A stretch of DNA of 64,000 nt from Pseudorhodoferax sp. Leaf274. GTDB lineage: Bacteria > Pseudomonadota > Gammaproteobacteria > Burkholderiales > Burkholderiaceae_C. The first letter of the stretch is position 1, and every line of letters begins with the position of its first letter. This document shows positions 43,793 to 52,550 of this stretch, piece by piece. Position numbers and translations under genes: made by a program. The notes beneath the pieces were generated by a model, which was not told where the DNA came from, made no database searches, and was given only the letters and a program-made list of their open reading frames with translations. The stretch is taken from the NCBI RefSeq assembly GCF_001422445.1, contig NZ_LMNA01000006.1:133106-197105 (forward strand). Direction: 5' to 3'.

Positions 43793-45714
43793 CCTTGAAA
43801 GCCCAATCGCAATTCCTGCAGGTCGTCACGCGCGACGAAGCCGAGCGCCGCTTCCGCGCGCACCTGACGCTGGTGCCGCTGGGCAGCGAGTCCGTCGCGC
43901 TGCATGGCGCGCTGGGCCGGGTGCTGGCCGAGGACGTGGTGGCCGCCGTCGACGTGCCGGGCTTCGACCGCTCCAACGTGGACGGCTTCGCGCTGCGCGC
44001 CGCCGACACCTGGGGCGCGATGGAAGAGGAGCCGCGCCCGCTGTCGCCCACGGCCGAGACCCTGGCGCCGGGCATGGTGCCGCGGTTCGAAGTGGCGGCC
44101 GGCACGGCCACACCCATCGCCACGGGCGGCATGCTGCCGCGCGGCGCCGATGCGGTGGTGATGGTCGAGCACACCGACATGGAAGGCGGCAGCGTGCTGG
44201 TGCGCCGCGCGGCCACGGCCGGCGAGAACGTGAGCTACGCCGGCACCGACATCGCGCGCGGCGAGACCGTGCTGCGCGCGGGCCAGCCGCTGAGTTCGCG
44301 CGAGATCGGCGTGCTCGCGGCGCTGGGCCTGGCCCAGGTGCAGGTGTGCCGCCAGCCGCGCGTGGCGATCTTCTCCACCGGCAACGAGATCGTGGCGCCC
44401 GGCTCGCCGCTGCCCGTGGGCGCGGTGTACGACTCCAACGCCGCCATCCTCGCGGCCGCGGTCGAGGAGCTCGGCGGCGTGCCGGTGCGCCTGGGCGTGG
44501 TCCCGGACGACGAGGCGCAGCTGTCGGCCGCGCTGCGCCAGGGCCTGGCGTGCGACGCCGTGGTCTTCTCCGGCGGCACGTCCAAGGGCGAGGGCGATCT
44601 GTCCTACCGCGTCGTGGCCGCCTTGCAGGACCCCGGCGTGGTCGCGCATGGGGTGGCGCTCAAGCCCGGCAAGCCGGTGTGCCTGGCCGTGACGCAGGGC
44701 AAGCCGGTGGTGATCCTGCCGGGCTTTCCGACCTCGGCGGTGTTCACCTTCCACGAGTTCCTGGCGCCCGTGGTCCGCGCCTTCGCGGGCCGCCCGCCCG
44801 AGCAGCGCCAGCTGGTCGATGCGACGCTGCCCATGCGCGTGAACTCCGAGCGTGGCCGCACCGAATACCTGCTCGTGGGCCTGGTGCCCTCCGCGCACGG
44901 GCTGGCCGCCTACCCCATGGGCAAGGGCTCCGGCTCGGTCACCACCTTCAGCAGCGCCGACGGCTTCATCACCATCGGCCAGCACACCGAGATCGTCGAC
45001 GCGGGCGCGCCCGTGCAGGTGCAGCTGCTCGGCCAGGGGCTTCAGGCCGCGGACCTGATCCTGGTGGGCAGCCACTGCGTCGGCCTGGACTGGCTGACCG
45101 GCGAACTGGTACGCCAGGGCCTGCGCGTGAAGGCCATGAGCGTGGGCAGCACGGGCGGACTGATGGCGGCCAGGCGCGGCGAGTGCGACCTGGGCGGCAT
45201 CCACCTCATGGACCCGGCCACGGGCACCTACAACACCCATCTGCTCACGCCGGCGCTGGAGCTGGTCGCGGGCTACGGCCGCATGCAGGGCATCGTGTAC
45301 CGCCGCGGGGATGCGCGTTTCGAGGGCCGCGACGCGGCCACGGCCATCGCCACCGCCCGCACCGATGCCGGCTGCGCGATGGTCAACCGCAACGCCGGCA
45401 GCGGCACGCGCATCCTGGTCGACCGGCTGCTCGGCGGCGCGCAGCCCGCGGGCTATGGGGTGCAGACCAAGTCGCACAACGCCGTGGCGGTGGCCGTGGC
45501 GCAACAGCGCGCCGACTGGGGCGTGGCCATCGACACGGTGGCGCGGCAGTACGGGCTGGGCTTCATCCCGGTGCAGGAGGAGCGCTACGACTTCGTGCTG
45601 CCCCGGGACCGGCTGGCGCGGGCGCCGGTGCAGGCCTTCCTCGCACTGCTGCGCTCGGACGCAGCGCGCACCGCGCTGCGCGGGCTGGGCTTTCGCGTCG
45701 ATCCGGGCGGCTGA
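43789..45714 (+). CDS. MoeA fused to a C-terminal periplasmic-binding-protein-like domain
   Basis: This 641-residue fusion has a complete MoeA region (residues 1-410) with DVPGFDRSNVDGFALR, IATGGMLPRGADAVVMVEHT, FSTGNEIV, SGGTSKGEGDLSY and LPGFPTSAVFTFHEF. A second domain (about 418-641) looks like a PBP-like ligand-binding domain: LVGSHCVGLDWLTGELV, SVGSTGGLMAARRGECDLGGIHLMDP, MVNRNAGSGTRILVDRLLGG and SHNAVAVAVAQQRADWGVAI. Similar domains sit in molybdate-related regulators. The fusion may sense a molybdenum or tungsten cofactor or help metal selection. It directly follows the first moeA. Confidence 0.87.
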   Translation: MTLKAQSQFLQVVTRDEAERRFRAHLTLVPLGSESVALHGALGRVLAEDVVAAVDVPGFDRSNVDGFALRAADTWGAMEEEPRPLSPTAETLAPGMVPRFEVAAGTATPIATGGMLPRGADAVVMVEHTDMEGGSVLVRRAATAGENVSYAGTDIARGETVLRAGQPLSSREIGVLAALGLAQVQVCRQPRVAIFSTGNEIVAPGSPLPVGAVYDSNAAILAAAVEELGGVPVRLGVVPDDEAQLSAALRQGLACDAVVFSGGTSKGEGDLSYRVVAALQDPGVVAHGVALKPGKPVCLAVTQGKPVVILPGFPTSAVFTFHEFLAPVVRAFAGRPPEQRQLVDATLPMRVNSERGRTEYLLVGLVPSAHGLAAYPMGKGSGSVTTFSSADGFITIGQHTEIVDAGAPVQVQLLGQGLQAADLILVGSHCVGLDWLTGELVRQGLRVKAMSVGSTGGLMAARRGECDLGGIHLMDPATGTYNTHLLTPALELVAGYGRMQGIVYRRGDARFEGRDAATAIATARTDAGCAMVNRNAGSGTRILVDRLLGGAQPAGYGVQTKSHNAVAVAVAQQRADWGVAIDTVARQYGLGFIPVQEERYDFVLPRDRLARAPVQAFLALLRSDAARTALRGLGFRVDPGG

Positions 45715-45807
45715 CACAGTGGCGCCTATGCAGCGCCGTTCATATCGCGCAGAGGAAGGCAGGCCACCAGAATCGGCCCTCCTCTTGCTTCCCAAGGCAC
45801 CGCCCCG

Positions 45808-46626
45808 ATGCTGCTGCGCAAACGACTCCTGCTGATCGCCCTGCCCGCCACCTTGCTCGCCTGCGCCGTGCAGGCACAGGACAGGTTCATCGTGCTGGCC
45901 TCGACCACCTCGACCGAGCAGTCCGGCCTGTTCAAGCACCTGCTGCCGCAGTTCACGCAGTCCACCGGCACCGCCGTGCGCGTGGTGGCCGTCGGCACGG
46001 GCCAGGCGCTGGACATGGCGCGCCGCGGTGATGCCGACGCGCTGTTCGTGCACGACCAGCCGGCCGAGGAGAAGTTCGTGGCCGAGGGCTTCGGCCTGGA
46101 GCGCCGCCCGGTCATGTACAACGACTTCGTGCTGATCGGCCCCAAGTCCGATCCGGCCGGCGTGCGCGGCAACGACATCGCCGCCGCGCTCAAGCGGCTG
46201 GGCGAGAAGGGCGCCAGCTTCGTCTCGCGCGGCGACAAGAGCGGCACCCACTCGGCCGAGCTGCGCCAGTGGAAGCTGGCCGGCATCGACCTGGCCAGCG
46301 CCAAGCCCGCCGGCTACAAGGAGTGCGGCTGCGGCATGGGGCCGGCGCTCAACATCGCCGCCTCGACCAACGCCTACGTGCTGTCCGACCGCGGCACCTG
46401 GCTCAACTTCAAAAACCGGGCCGACCTGGGCATCGTGGTCGAAGGCGACAGGCAGCTGTTCAACCAGTACGGCGTGATCGTGGTGAACCCCGCCAGGCAC
46501 CCGCATGCGAAGAAGGACCTGGCGCAGGGCTTCGCCGACTGGGTGGTCTCGGCCGCGGGCCAGGCCGCCATCGCCTCCTACACCATCGGCGGCGAGCAGC
46601 TGTTCTTCCCGAACGCGGGCCCGTGA
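45808..46626 (+). CDS. tupA: Tungstate/molybdate ABC transporter substrate-binding protein
   Basis: The 272-residue periplasmic protein has a signal peptide (about 1-24, ending AVQAQ) and the TupA-type start LASTTSTEQSGLF, where T and S residues bind the oxyanion. Further conserved TupA parts are GTGQALDMARRGDADALFVHD, SRGDKSGTHSAEL and YVLSDRGTWLNFKNR. TupA captures tungstate (or molybdate) with high affinity; its permease/ATPase partner is the fused TupBC at 58888, about 12 kb away. TTTS is retained so binding is expected. Tungstate versus molybdate preference cannot be read with certainty. Confidence 0.88.
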   Translation: MLLRKRLLLIALPATLLACAVQAQDRFIVLASTTSTEQSGLFKHLLPQFTQSTGTAVRVVAVGTGQALDMARRGDADALFVHDQPAEEKFVAEGFGLERRPVMYNDFVLIGPKSDPAGVRGNDIAAALKRLGEKGASFVSRGDKSGTHSAELRQWKLAGIDLASAKPAGYKECGCGMGPALNIAASTNAYVLSDRGTWLNFKNRADLGIVVEGDRQLFNQYGVIVVNPARHPHAKKDLAQGFADWVVSAAGQAAIASYTIGGEQLFFPNAGP

Positions 46627-46681
46627 CGGCGGGCGGCCGCGGCGGCCATGGGACACTGGGTGCATCCAGCACCACCTGCCC

Positions 46682-47800
46682 ATGCCTTCCTCCCGCCGCG
46701 GCATCCACCTGCGCTACACCTTCGAGACCGCCGATGCCGGCAGCCAGCAGCGCGCCGAGATCGAGAACCCCTTGTTCGACCTGCTCTCGGCCCTGCAGGC
46801 CCAGGGCTCCATCAGCGCCGCCGCCCGCGCGCAGAACACCTCCTACCGCCATGCCTGGGGCTCGCTCAAGCACTGGGAAGAGGTGCTGGGCGCGCCGCTG
46901 GTGCTCTGGGGCCAGGGCCGGCATGCGCGGCTGACACCGTTCGCGCAGCGCCTGCTGTGGGCCGAGCGCCAGGCACGCGTGCGCATGACCCCGCATGTGG
47001 AAGCGCTGCGTGCCGAACTCGCGCGCGTGTTCGCGCTGGCCGACGACGCCACGTTGCAGGTGCTGGAGATCTTCGCCAGCCACGACCTCGGCCTGCCGCG
47101 CCTGCAGGCCCTGGCCGAGGCGCACGACGGGCTGCACATCGGCCTGCGCTTCGCCGGCAGCCAGGAGGCACTGCGCGCGCTGAACGAGGGCCGCTGCCGC
47201 GTCGCCGGCTTCCATGTGGCGCGGGACGCGGCGCCGGACAGCGTGATGGCCCGCGCGCTGCGGCCGCTGCTGCAGCCTGGCGAGCACAAGCTGATCGGCA
47301 GCCATTGGCGGCGCCAGGGCTGGATCTGGCGCCCCGGCGAGGAGCGGCCCGCCAGCATCGCCGCGTTGCGCACGGGCCGCTGGCGCTTCGTCTCGCGCCA
47401 GCCGTCCTCGGGCACGCGGCTGCTGACGGACCACCTGCTCGCGCAGGGCGGCGTGGCGCCCGACGAAGTGCCGGGCTACACCAGCTGCATGGAAGACACC
47501 CATGTGGCGGTGGCCGCGGCCATCGGCAGCGGCGCGGCGGACGTGGGCATCGGCATCGAGGCCGCCGCGGCCGAGGCGGGCCTGTCCTTCGCGCCCCTGG
47601 TCGACGAGAACTACCACCTGCTGTGCCGCAAGGAAGACCTGGAAACGCCGCCGCTGCGCGCGCTGCGCCAGCGCCTGGCCTCGCCGGCCTGGGCCGAGGC
47701 GCTGGCCCGGCTGCCGGGCTACGGCGTGGAGCGGCCGGGCGAGGTGCTGGCGCTGACCAGGGCGCTGCCGTGGTGGCGCTACGCGCGGCCGAAGACGTGA
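46682..47800 (+). CDS. ModE-like HTH regulator with PBP-like C-terminal sensor domain
   Basis: The 372-residue protein has an N-terminal winged HTH resembling ModE/LysR (about 20-90: LFDLLSALQAQGSISAAARAQNTSYRHAWGSLKHWE, then LTPFAQRLL) and a long PBP-like domain (about 115-345, with FASHDLGLPRLQALAEAHDG and VSRQPSSGTRLLTDHLLAQGG). The latter resembles the domain fused to MoeA next door. It probably senses molybdate, tungstate or a molybdopterin species and controls tup, moeA and formate dehydrogenase genes. It converges with mobA. The ATG at 46682 directly follows GTGCATCCAGCACC. Confidence 0.83.
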   Translation: MPSSRRGIHLRYTFETADAGSQQRAEIENPLFDLLSALQAQGSISAAARAQNTSYRHAWGSLKHWEEVLGAPLVLWGQGRHARLTPFAQRLLWAERQARVRMTPHVEALRAELARVFALADDATLQVLEIFASHDLGLPRLQALAEAHDGLHIGLRFAGSQEALRALNEGRCRVAGFHVARDAAPDSVMARALRPLLQPGEHKLIGSHWRRQGWIWRPGEERPASIAALRTGRWRFVSRQPSSGTRLLTDHLLAQGGVAPDEVPGYTSCMEDTHVAVAAAIGSGAADVGIGIEAAAAEAGLSFAPLVDENYHLLCRKEDLETPPLRALRQRLASPAWAEALARLPGYGVERPGEVLALTRALPWWRYARPKT

Positions 47801-47803
47801 GGC

Positions 47804-48403
47804 TCAGCGCTGCAGCTGCTGCAGCTCCTGCACCGTGTTGGCGTTGAAGAAGGCGGCCGCATCGTCGAACGGCACCTCGACCTTGCGGTGCCGGCTGGCC
47901 CACTTGTCGAACTTGCGCTCGCCCGCGTGCAGGAAGGCCACCAGGCTCTCGACCAGGTCGGTGCGCAGCAGGCAAAACACCGGCTGGGCCCGCAGCTGGC
48001 CCTCCTCCTGCGTGGCCACCATGGCGATCTCGGCGTCCTGCGACGCGGCGGCCGCGGCCAGGCGTTCGACGAAGTCGGTGGGGAACTGCGGCGTGTCGCA
48101 GGGCACCGTGACCAGCCACGGCGTCTCGGCATGCTCCAGGCCCGTCAGCAGGCCGGCCAGCGGGCCGGCATAGCCTTCCACCGAATCGGGCCAGACCGGC
48201 GCGCCCATGGCCTCGTAGGCCGACAGGTTGCGGTTGGCGCTGAGCATGCTCATGCCGACCTGGGGTTGCAGCCGCAGCAAGGCGTGCAGCGCCAGCGGCA
48301 GGCCGCGGTGGTTCTGCAGCCCCTTGTCGACGCCGCCCATGCGGCTGCCGCGGCCGCCGGCCAGCACCAGGCCGGTGATGTCTTCGCGTGCGATGGTGTT
48401 CAT
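47804..48403 (-). CDS. mobA: Molybdenum cofactor guanylyltransferase MobA
   Basis: The 199-residue enzyme joins GMP from GTP to molybdopterin, giving the MGD dinucleotide cofactor used by formate dehydrogenase. The N-terminal nucleotide loop is [18 protein letters not shown] (13-29), followed by [30 protein letters not shown] and VPCDTPQFP with the metal-binding aspartate. It overlaps the TorD-like gene by 4 nt and ends the minus-strand operon that starts with DUF3305. Confidence 0.92.
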   Translation of the reverse strand: MNTIAREDITGLVLAGGRGSRMGGVDKGLQNHRGLPLALHALLRLQPQVGMSMLSANRNLSAYEAMGAPVWPDSVEGYAGPLAGLLTGLEHAETPWLVTVPCDTPQFPTDFVERLAAAAASQDAEIAMVATQEEGQLRAQPVFCLLRTDLVESLVAFLHAGERKFDKWASRHRKVEVPFDDAAAFFNANTVQELQQLQR

Positions 48404-49005
48404 GTCTCGATGAGGTCGAAGGCCTGCGTCTCGACCTGGACGAAGGCCAGTGTCATGGCCGCGATGGCGCGCCACAGCCGGGCCGCGGACTGGGCATCCA
48501 CGGCCTGGCACAGCGGTTCGATCCAGGGCTGCACGTGGGCGCGGAAGAAGCGGCGCTGCCGTGCCAGATCGCCTGCCGCGACGCCCTCGCCCGCGATCAG
48601 GTAGCGCATGACTTCCAGCACGTAGGACACATGGTCCTCGGTCTCGAACTGCGCGGCATCGCGCGTGAGGCCCAGCGCCGCGAGATCCTCGCGCAGCCGG
48701 GCCAGCGGCTTCTCGTTGACGAAGCCCGCGAGGTAGAACGAGGCATAGGCGAACACCTCGGGCTTGCCGACGCCCTGGAACAGCGCGGCGAACTCCTCCT
48801 GGCCGGACGCAGGCGTGGTGGCGCGCATCTGCGCGACCAAGTCCTGCCAGGGGCCTTCGAGGAAGCTGCCGGGCTCCGGTGCCTCGGTCACGGCGTGCTG
48901 GAACTGGGCCAGCAGACCCTCGTCCGGCGGCGCGAGCCACAGGCGGGCCAACAGGCCGTAGAGCTCGGCGCGCGCGATTTCTTCGCTGAAGGTCTCGGTG
49001 GTCAC
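48400..49005 (-). CDS. TorD/DmsD-family molybdoenzyme chaperone
   Basis: The 201-residue all-helical protein starts with GTG (49005; [30 protein letters not shown]) and carries the TorD family core [44 protein letters not shown] and [20 protein letters not shown]. Such chaperones bind the Tat signal of a molybdoenzyme and help insert its cofactor before export. The target is likely the formate dehydrogenase alpha subunit encoded nearby. It overlaps both neighbours by 4 nt. Confidence 0.9.
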   Translation of the reverse strand: MTTETFSEEIARAELYGLLARLWLAPPDEGLLAQFQHAVTEAPEPGSFLEGPWQDLVAQMRATTPASGQEEFAALFQGVGKPEVFAYASFYLAGFVNEKPLARLREDLAALGLTRDAAQFETEDHVSYVLEVMRYLIAGEGVAAGDLARQRRFFRAHVQPWIEPLCQAVDAQSAARLWRAIAAMTLAFVQVETQAFDLIET

Positions 49006-51173
49006 AGGTCGGTGATGCGTTGTTCGTTGGGATTGGAATACATGTCGACGACGCGGCAGTCGCTGCACATCTTGAGCCGCTCGGCCGCCGCACCCTGGAA
49101 CGCCGCATGGCCGGCCAGCTTGGCAAGCATGGTCTCGATGGCGCGCAGCGTGCCGAACGGCTTGGCGCAGCGCACGCAGTGGAAGGGCTGGGCCTCGTGC
49201 AGCACCCGTGCCTGGGCACGCGCGCGGCCGCCATCGGCGGTGAGCAAGCGCGGCTCGAGGCGGATCGCATCCTCCGGGCAGGTGGTCTGGCACAGGCCGC
49301 ACTGCACGCAGCTCTTCTCGGTGAACCGGATCTGCGGCTGCTCGGGGTTGTCGGACAGTGCCTGCGACGGGCAGGCCCCCACGCAGGCCAGGCACAGCGT
49401 GCACTTGGCCGCATCGATGCGCAGGCTGCCGTACAGCGCGCCGCGCGTGGGCAGCGCGATGGCCTCGGGCATGGCCGCGGCCTGCGGCCGGTGCGCCTGC
49501 AGGTGGGCCAGCGCCAGCTCGAGCGTGTTGCGCTTGTCGGGCTGGACCACGAAGCTGGCGGCCTGGGCCACGCCCTGGGCCGGGGGCGCACGCAGGGCCT
49601 CGTCCAGCGCGGCCATGTCGCCGGCCTGCACCAGGCGGAAGTGCGTGCCCGCGTAGCCCAGGCCATGCACGATGGCCTGGGCCTGCGCCATCTGGTCGGC
49701 CAGCGCCTGCAGGTACTGCGGCGCCTCGGTCGTGCCGGTCAGCACCCAGACCTGGTTGGCGCCCTGGGCGAAGGCGGCCAGCCAGACATCCAGACCCACG
49801 CTGGCGCTGTGCCACAGCGCCAGCGGCAGCACGCGCGCCGGCACGCCACGCGCCCGGCCCGTGCTGGCCGCGCGGCCCAGCGCGCCGATGCGGGCGCTGC
49901 CCTCTTCCTGGCTGTGCAGCAGCAGCGCGGCGTCGCGCCCCCCGGCCGCGGCATAGGTGCGCAGCAGCGTGCGCACGCGCTTGCCCAGGTCGGCCGGCGA
50001 TGGGTAGGCAAAGCCCAGTGCGCCGCTGGGGCAGACGGTGCTGCAGGCGCCGCAGCCCACGCACAGGTGCGGCTCGACCACGATGCCCGCGGTGGGGTGG
50101 CCAACGCTGCCGCGCCCGCGCGCCGCGGTCTTGCCCTTGAGCGAGGCGTCGGAACGGATGGCCTGGGCCGAGCACACGTCGATGCAGGCCGAGCAGCCGA
50201 TCTGCTGGTTGCGGGTATGGGCGCACAGCCGCTGCTCGTAGCGGAAGAACTTGGGTTTCTCGAACTCGCCGACCAGCGCGCGCAGCTGCAGCACGGCCTG
50301 CGCGAGCGGCATGGCCGGCGGCACGTGGAAGTAGCCCTGCGGCGGCTGGTGCATGGCCAGGGCCGGCGTGTCGCCGAGGTCCAGCACGAGGTCGAAGCGG
50401 CCCTCTTCGCTGCGCGCGCCGCGTTCGAAGTCGATCGCGCCGGCGGCATGGCAGGCGGCCACGCAGTCGCGGTGCGCCGTGCAGCGCGCCAGGTCGACCT
50501 GGTAGCCGAAGTCGATGGCGCCCTCGGGGCAGGCCGCGATGCAGGAATTGCAGCGCGTGCACAGGTCCAGGTCGATCGGGTTGGCGCTGTCCCAGCCCGC
50601 CTCGAAGGCGCCCAGCCAACCCGCCAGGCGCGTGAGGCGGCCCCGCAGCACGACGCGCTCGTGCGCCTGGGCCAGCTCGCCGCGGTCGACCAGCAAGGTG
50701 AGGTCCAGCGCGTCGCCGAGCAGCGCGGCCGCGGCCTCGGCGCGCTCGCCCGGCCCCACCACGAGGCAGCGCCCGGCCGAGCGGTAGCCCACCGTCGCGA
50801 CCGGTTCGGGCGGCGGCAGCTGGGCCGCGGCGATCAGCGCGGCCAGCTTGGGGGTGGCCTGCGCGCCATCGCGCGACCAGCCGCCGGTCTCGCGCAGGTT
50901 GAAGAAGCGGATGGGGCGCTCGTCCACCGAGGGTGCGCCCTCGGTCTGGCCGGCCAGCTCCAGGAACAGGCGGCTTTCCTGGGTGCAGCCGACCAGCAGG
51001 TCTTCGCCGGATTTCGCGGCGCGCTGGAAGGCCGGCGCCTCGCGCCGGCACAACACCGAATGGGCTTCGTGGATGCCGTCAGCACTGGCCCCTGGCGTCG
51101 CCGCCAGCGCCCGGCTCAGCGCCGGGCGGTCCAGGGTCATGGTGCGATTGCAATCGCAGATCAGGGTCTTCAT
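49002..51173 (-). CDS. Large multi-cluster 4Fe-4S ferredoxin-type protein (formate dehydrogenase accessory)
   Basis: The 723-residue cytoplasmic protein starts [12 protein letters not shown] and carries numerous ferredoxin motifs: [55 protein letters not shown] and [12 protein letters not shown], giving six candidate cluster sites. CVRCAKPF and CSDC near the C-terminus may bind a metal. It has no signal peptide. Such genes are seen next to DUF3305/DUF3306 and FDH3-type formate dehydrogenase genes, and it may carry electrons for maturation or act as an alternative electron entry. Its start overlaps the end of DUF3306 by 95 bp, which is unusual. Confidence 0.8.
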   Translation of the reverse strand: MKTLICDCNRTMTLDRPALSRALAATPGASADGIHEAHSVLCRREAPAFQRAAKSGEDLLVGCTQESRLFLELAGQTEGAPSVDERPIRFFNLRETGGWSRDGAQATPKLAALIAAAQLPPPEPVATVGYRSAGRCLVVGPGERAEAAAALLGDALDLTLLVDRGELAQAHERVVLRGRLTRLAGWLGAFEAGWDSANPIDLDLCTRCNSCIAACPEGAIDFGYQVDLARCTAHRDCVAACHAAGAIDFERGARSEEGRFDLVLDLGDTPALAMHQPPQGYFHVPPAMPLAQAVLQLRALVGEFEKPKFFRYEQRLCAHTRNQQIGCSACIDVCSAQAIRSDASLKGKTAARGRGSVGHPTAGIVVEPHLCVGCGACSTVCPSGALGFAYPSPADLGKRVRTLLRTYAAAGGRDAALLLHSQEEGSARIGALGRAASTGRARGVPARVLPLALWHSASVGLDVWLAAFAQGANQVWVLTGTTEAPQYLQALADQMAQAQAIVHGLGYAGTHFRLVQAGDMAALDEALRAPPAQGVAQAASFVVQPDKRNTLELALAHLQAHRPQAAAMPEAIALPTRGALYGSLRIDAAKCTLCLACVGACPSQALSDNPEQPQIRFTEKSCVQCGLCQTTCPEDAIRLEPRLLTADGGRARAQARVLHEAQPFHCVRCAKPFGTLRAIETMLAKLAGHAAFQGAAAERLKMCSDCRVVDMYSNPNEQRITDL

Positions 51174-51636
51174 CGTGGGGTTCCGTCGCGGCCGCCGGGG
51201 TGCCGGCCTGTTCGGCTTGGGGCTCGGGCTGGACCAGGCCGAGGTAGGCGGCCTGCGCCATCTGGCGCAGCATGGCTGCGGGCAGGGGGTCGGGCTTGTT
51301 GTAGTCGTCGATGTAGGTGTCCAGCCCATCCATCACGTTGAAGTGCGGATCGCTGAACAGCTTCTTGAGCGCGGCGTTGCGCACCTCGCCGCTGACCTCG
51401 GGCGCGACGAAGCGCGAGAAGTCGGAGTCGCGCGTCAGCTGCGTCACGTCGTCCAGCGTGGGGAGCGGCGGCGCGGCGCGTTCTGCCGGCGCCTCGGCGG
51501 GCGCCGGCTGCGCACCGGCGGACACCACGGGCACGGCGGCGGGCACGGGCACCGGTGCATCGGCCGGCACCGCATCCTGCCGCGCCTGCACCTTGCGGCG
51601 CGACCAGCGCGAGAGAAAGCCGCTGTCCTGCGCCAT
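51079..51636 (-). CDS. DUF3306 protein, formate dehydrogenase locus
   Basis: The 185-residue protein begins MAQDSGFLSRWSRRKVQARQ, the DUF3306 start, then has a low-complexity Pro/Ala-rich segment (about 30-60) and a core PTLDDVTQLTRDSDFSRFVAPEVSGEVRNAALKKLFSDPHFNVMDGLDTYIDDYNKPDPLP. The function is unknown; it accompanies FDH3-type formate dehydrogenases. Its C-terminal 31 codons overlap the ferredoxin gene in another frame, so either the overlap is real or the end has been altered. It follows DUF3305 after three bases. Confidence 0.8.
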   Translation of the reverse strand: MAQDSGFLSRWSRRKVQARQDAVPADAPVPVPAAVPVVSAGAQPAPAEAPAERAAPPLPTLDDVTQLTRDSDFSRFVAPEVSGEVRNAALKKLFSDPHFNVMDGLDTYIDDYNKPDPLPAAMLRQMAQAAYLGLVQPEPQAEQAGTPAAATEPHDEDPDLRLQSHHDPGPPGAEPGAGGDARGQC

Positions 51637-51639
51637 GGC

Positions 51640-52131
51640 TCAGCGCCGCGCTTCGGGCGCCACGAACGAGGCCGGGCGCTTGCGCCGCTTGGGTTCGGGG
51701 CGGTAGTGGGCGTTGACGAAATCCTGCAGCGCCGCGCGCACGCTTTCATCGAGCGGGCAGTTGTCGACCCGCTCCTGCGCGTCGAGCCAGCGGCCCGCCT
51801 CGTTGTAGGAGAGCGTCACGATCTCGGGCCATGCCCGCGAAGGGTCGGCGTGGTCGGTGCGCCACATCACGAACCACACCGGCGTGCCCGAACTGAGGTT
51901 GAGGTAGTAGCCCTCGGCCTCGTCGCGGAACAGCGTCACGGGCAGGTCGGGGAACAGCCATTGGGCGCACTGGCCGTCGTCGCGCAGCAGCCGGGGGGCG
52001 TTGCCGAAGCCCCCGTCGTCGAGCACGACCTCGGCGATGCGAAAGCGCCAATCCTCCCAGCGGCTGGGCTCGCGCAGGCGGTCGATGCGCACGGCAACGC
52101 GCAGGCTGGGGGGGCTATCGCTCGAGAACAC
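51640..52131 (-). CDS. DUF3305 protein, formate dehydrogenase locus
   Basis: The 163-residue protein matches the DUF3305 pattern: RVAVRIDRLREPSRWEDWRFRIAEVV, FRDEAEGYYLNLSSGTPVWFVMWR and VTLSYNEAGRWLDAQERVDNCPLDESVRAALQDFVNAHYRPEPKRRKRPASF. GTG at 52131 is chosen because GGAG lies 10 bp upstream; an ATG at 52221 is possible but adds 30 unconvincing residues. Function unknown. It heads the five-gene minus operon (DUF3305, DUF3306, ferredoxin, TorD, MobA) and diverges from the formate dehydrogenase genes. Confidence 0.82.
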   Translation of the reverse strand: MFSSDSPPSLRVAVRIDRLREPSRWEDWRFRIAEVVLDDGGFGNAPRLLRDDGQCAQWLFPDLPVTLFRDEAEGYYLNLSSGTPVWFVMWRTDHADPSRAWPEIVTLSYNEAGRWLDAQERVDNCPLDESVRAALQDFVNAHYRPEPKRRKRPASFVAPEARR

Positions 52132-52227
52132 CGTGGGGCAACTCCGCGCCGCTGGGCGGCTTGTTCGGGGCAGTTTAGCCCTCGCTCCCCGGGCACCACA
52201 GATGGGGGCAATCCCGAGCATGGGGGA

Positions 52228-52244
52228 ATAGCGGCCCCGCTTAT
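52228..52244. promoter_or_regulatory. Dyad ATA-GCGG-CC-CCGC-TTAT in the divergent fdh promoter region
   Basis: GCGGCCCCGC is a perfect hairpin flanked by ATA and TTAT. It lies midway between the divergent DUF3305 and Tat-protein genes. At 52252-52260 the sequence CGGTAATAT contains a -10-like TAATAT. It is the likely control region for both operons. Confidence 0.4.
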
Positions 52245-52301
52245 GCTTGCTCGGTAATATGTATGCCGCGCCGGCGACCGTGCCGGAAAGAGGTTAGCCA
52301 G

Positions 52302-52532
52302 ATGTCCAAGCCAAACCCTTCGCGCGATACGCGCCAGCATGCCCTGTCGCGCCGCACCGTGTTCGCCGGTGCCGGCGTCGCGGGCGCAGCCGCCACGGCC
52401 GCCGCAGTCCTGCCGGGCGTGGCTCGCCAGGCGAGCCCGGCACCTTCCGTCCCGTCCACCACGCCGCCGGCCACCAGCGGCTACCAGCTGACGGAGCACG
52501 TCAAGCGCTACTACCAGACCGCCAGGGTCTGA
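52302..52532 (+). CDS. Small Tat-signal protein at head of formate dehydrogenase operon
   Basis: This 76-residue protein has a twin-arginine motif SRRTVFAGAGVAGAAATAAAVL (about 18-40), a Pro/Ala linker, and a short tail GYQLTEHVKRYYQTARV. The tail resembles the short conserved C-terminus of the 'formate dehydrogenase region TAT-signal' proteins. Such small proteins always precede FDH3 alpha subunits but their role is undetermined; assembly or export assistance has been suggested. The ATG at 52302 has a GAGG-type ribosome site. Confidence 0.8.
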   Translation: MSKPNPSRDTRQHALSRRTVFAGAGVAGAAATAAAVLPGVARQASPAPSVPSTTPPATSGYQLTEHVKRYYQTARV

Positions 52533-52550
52533 GCACGCGAGGACCCAGCC

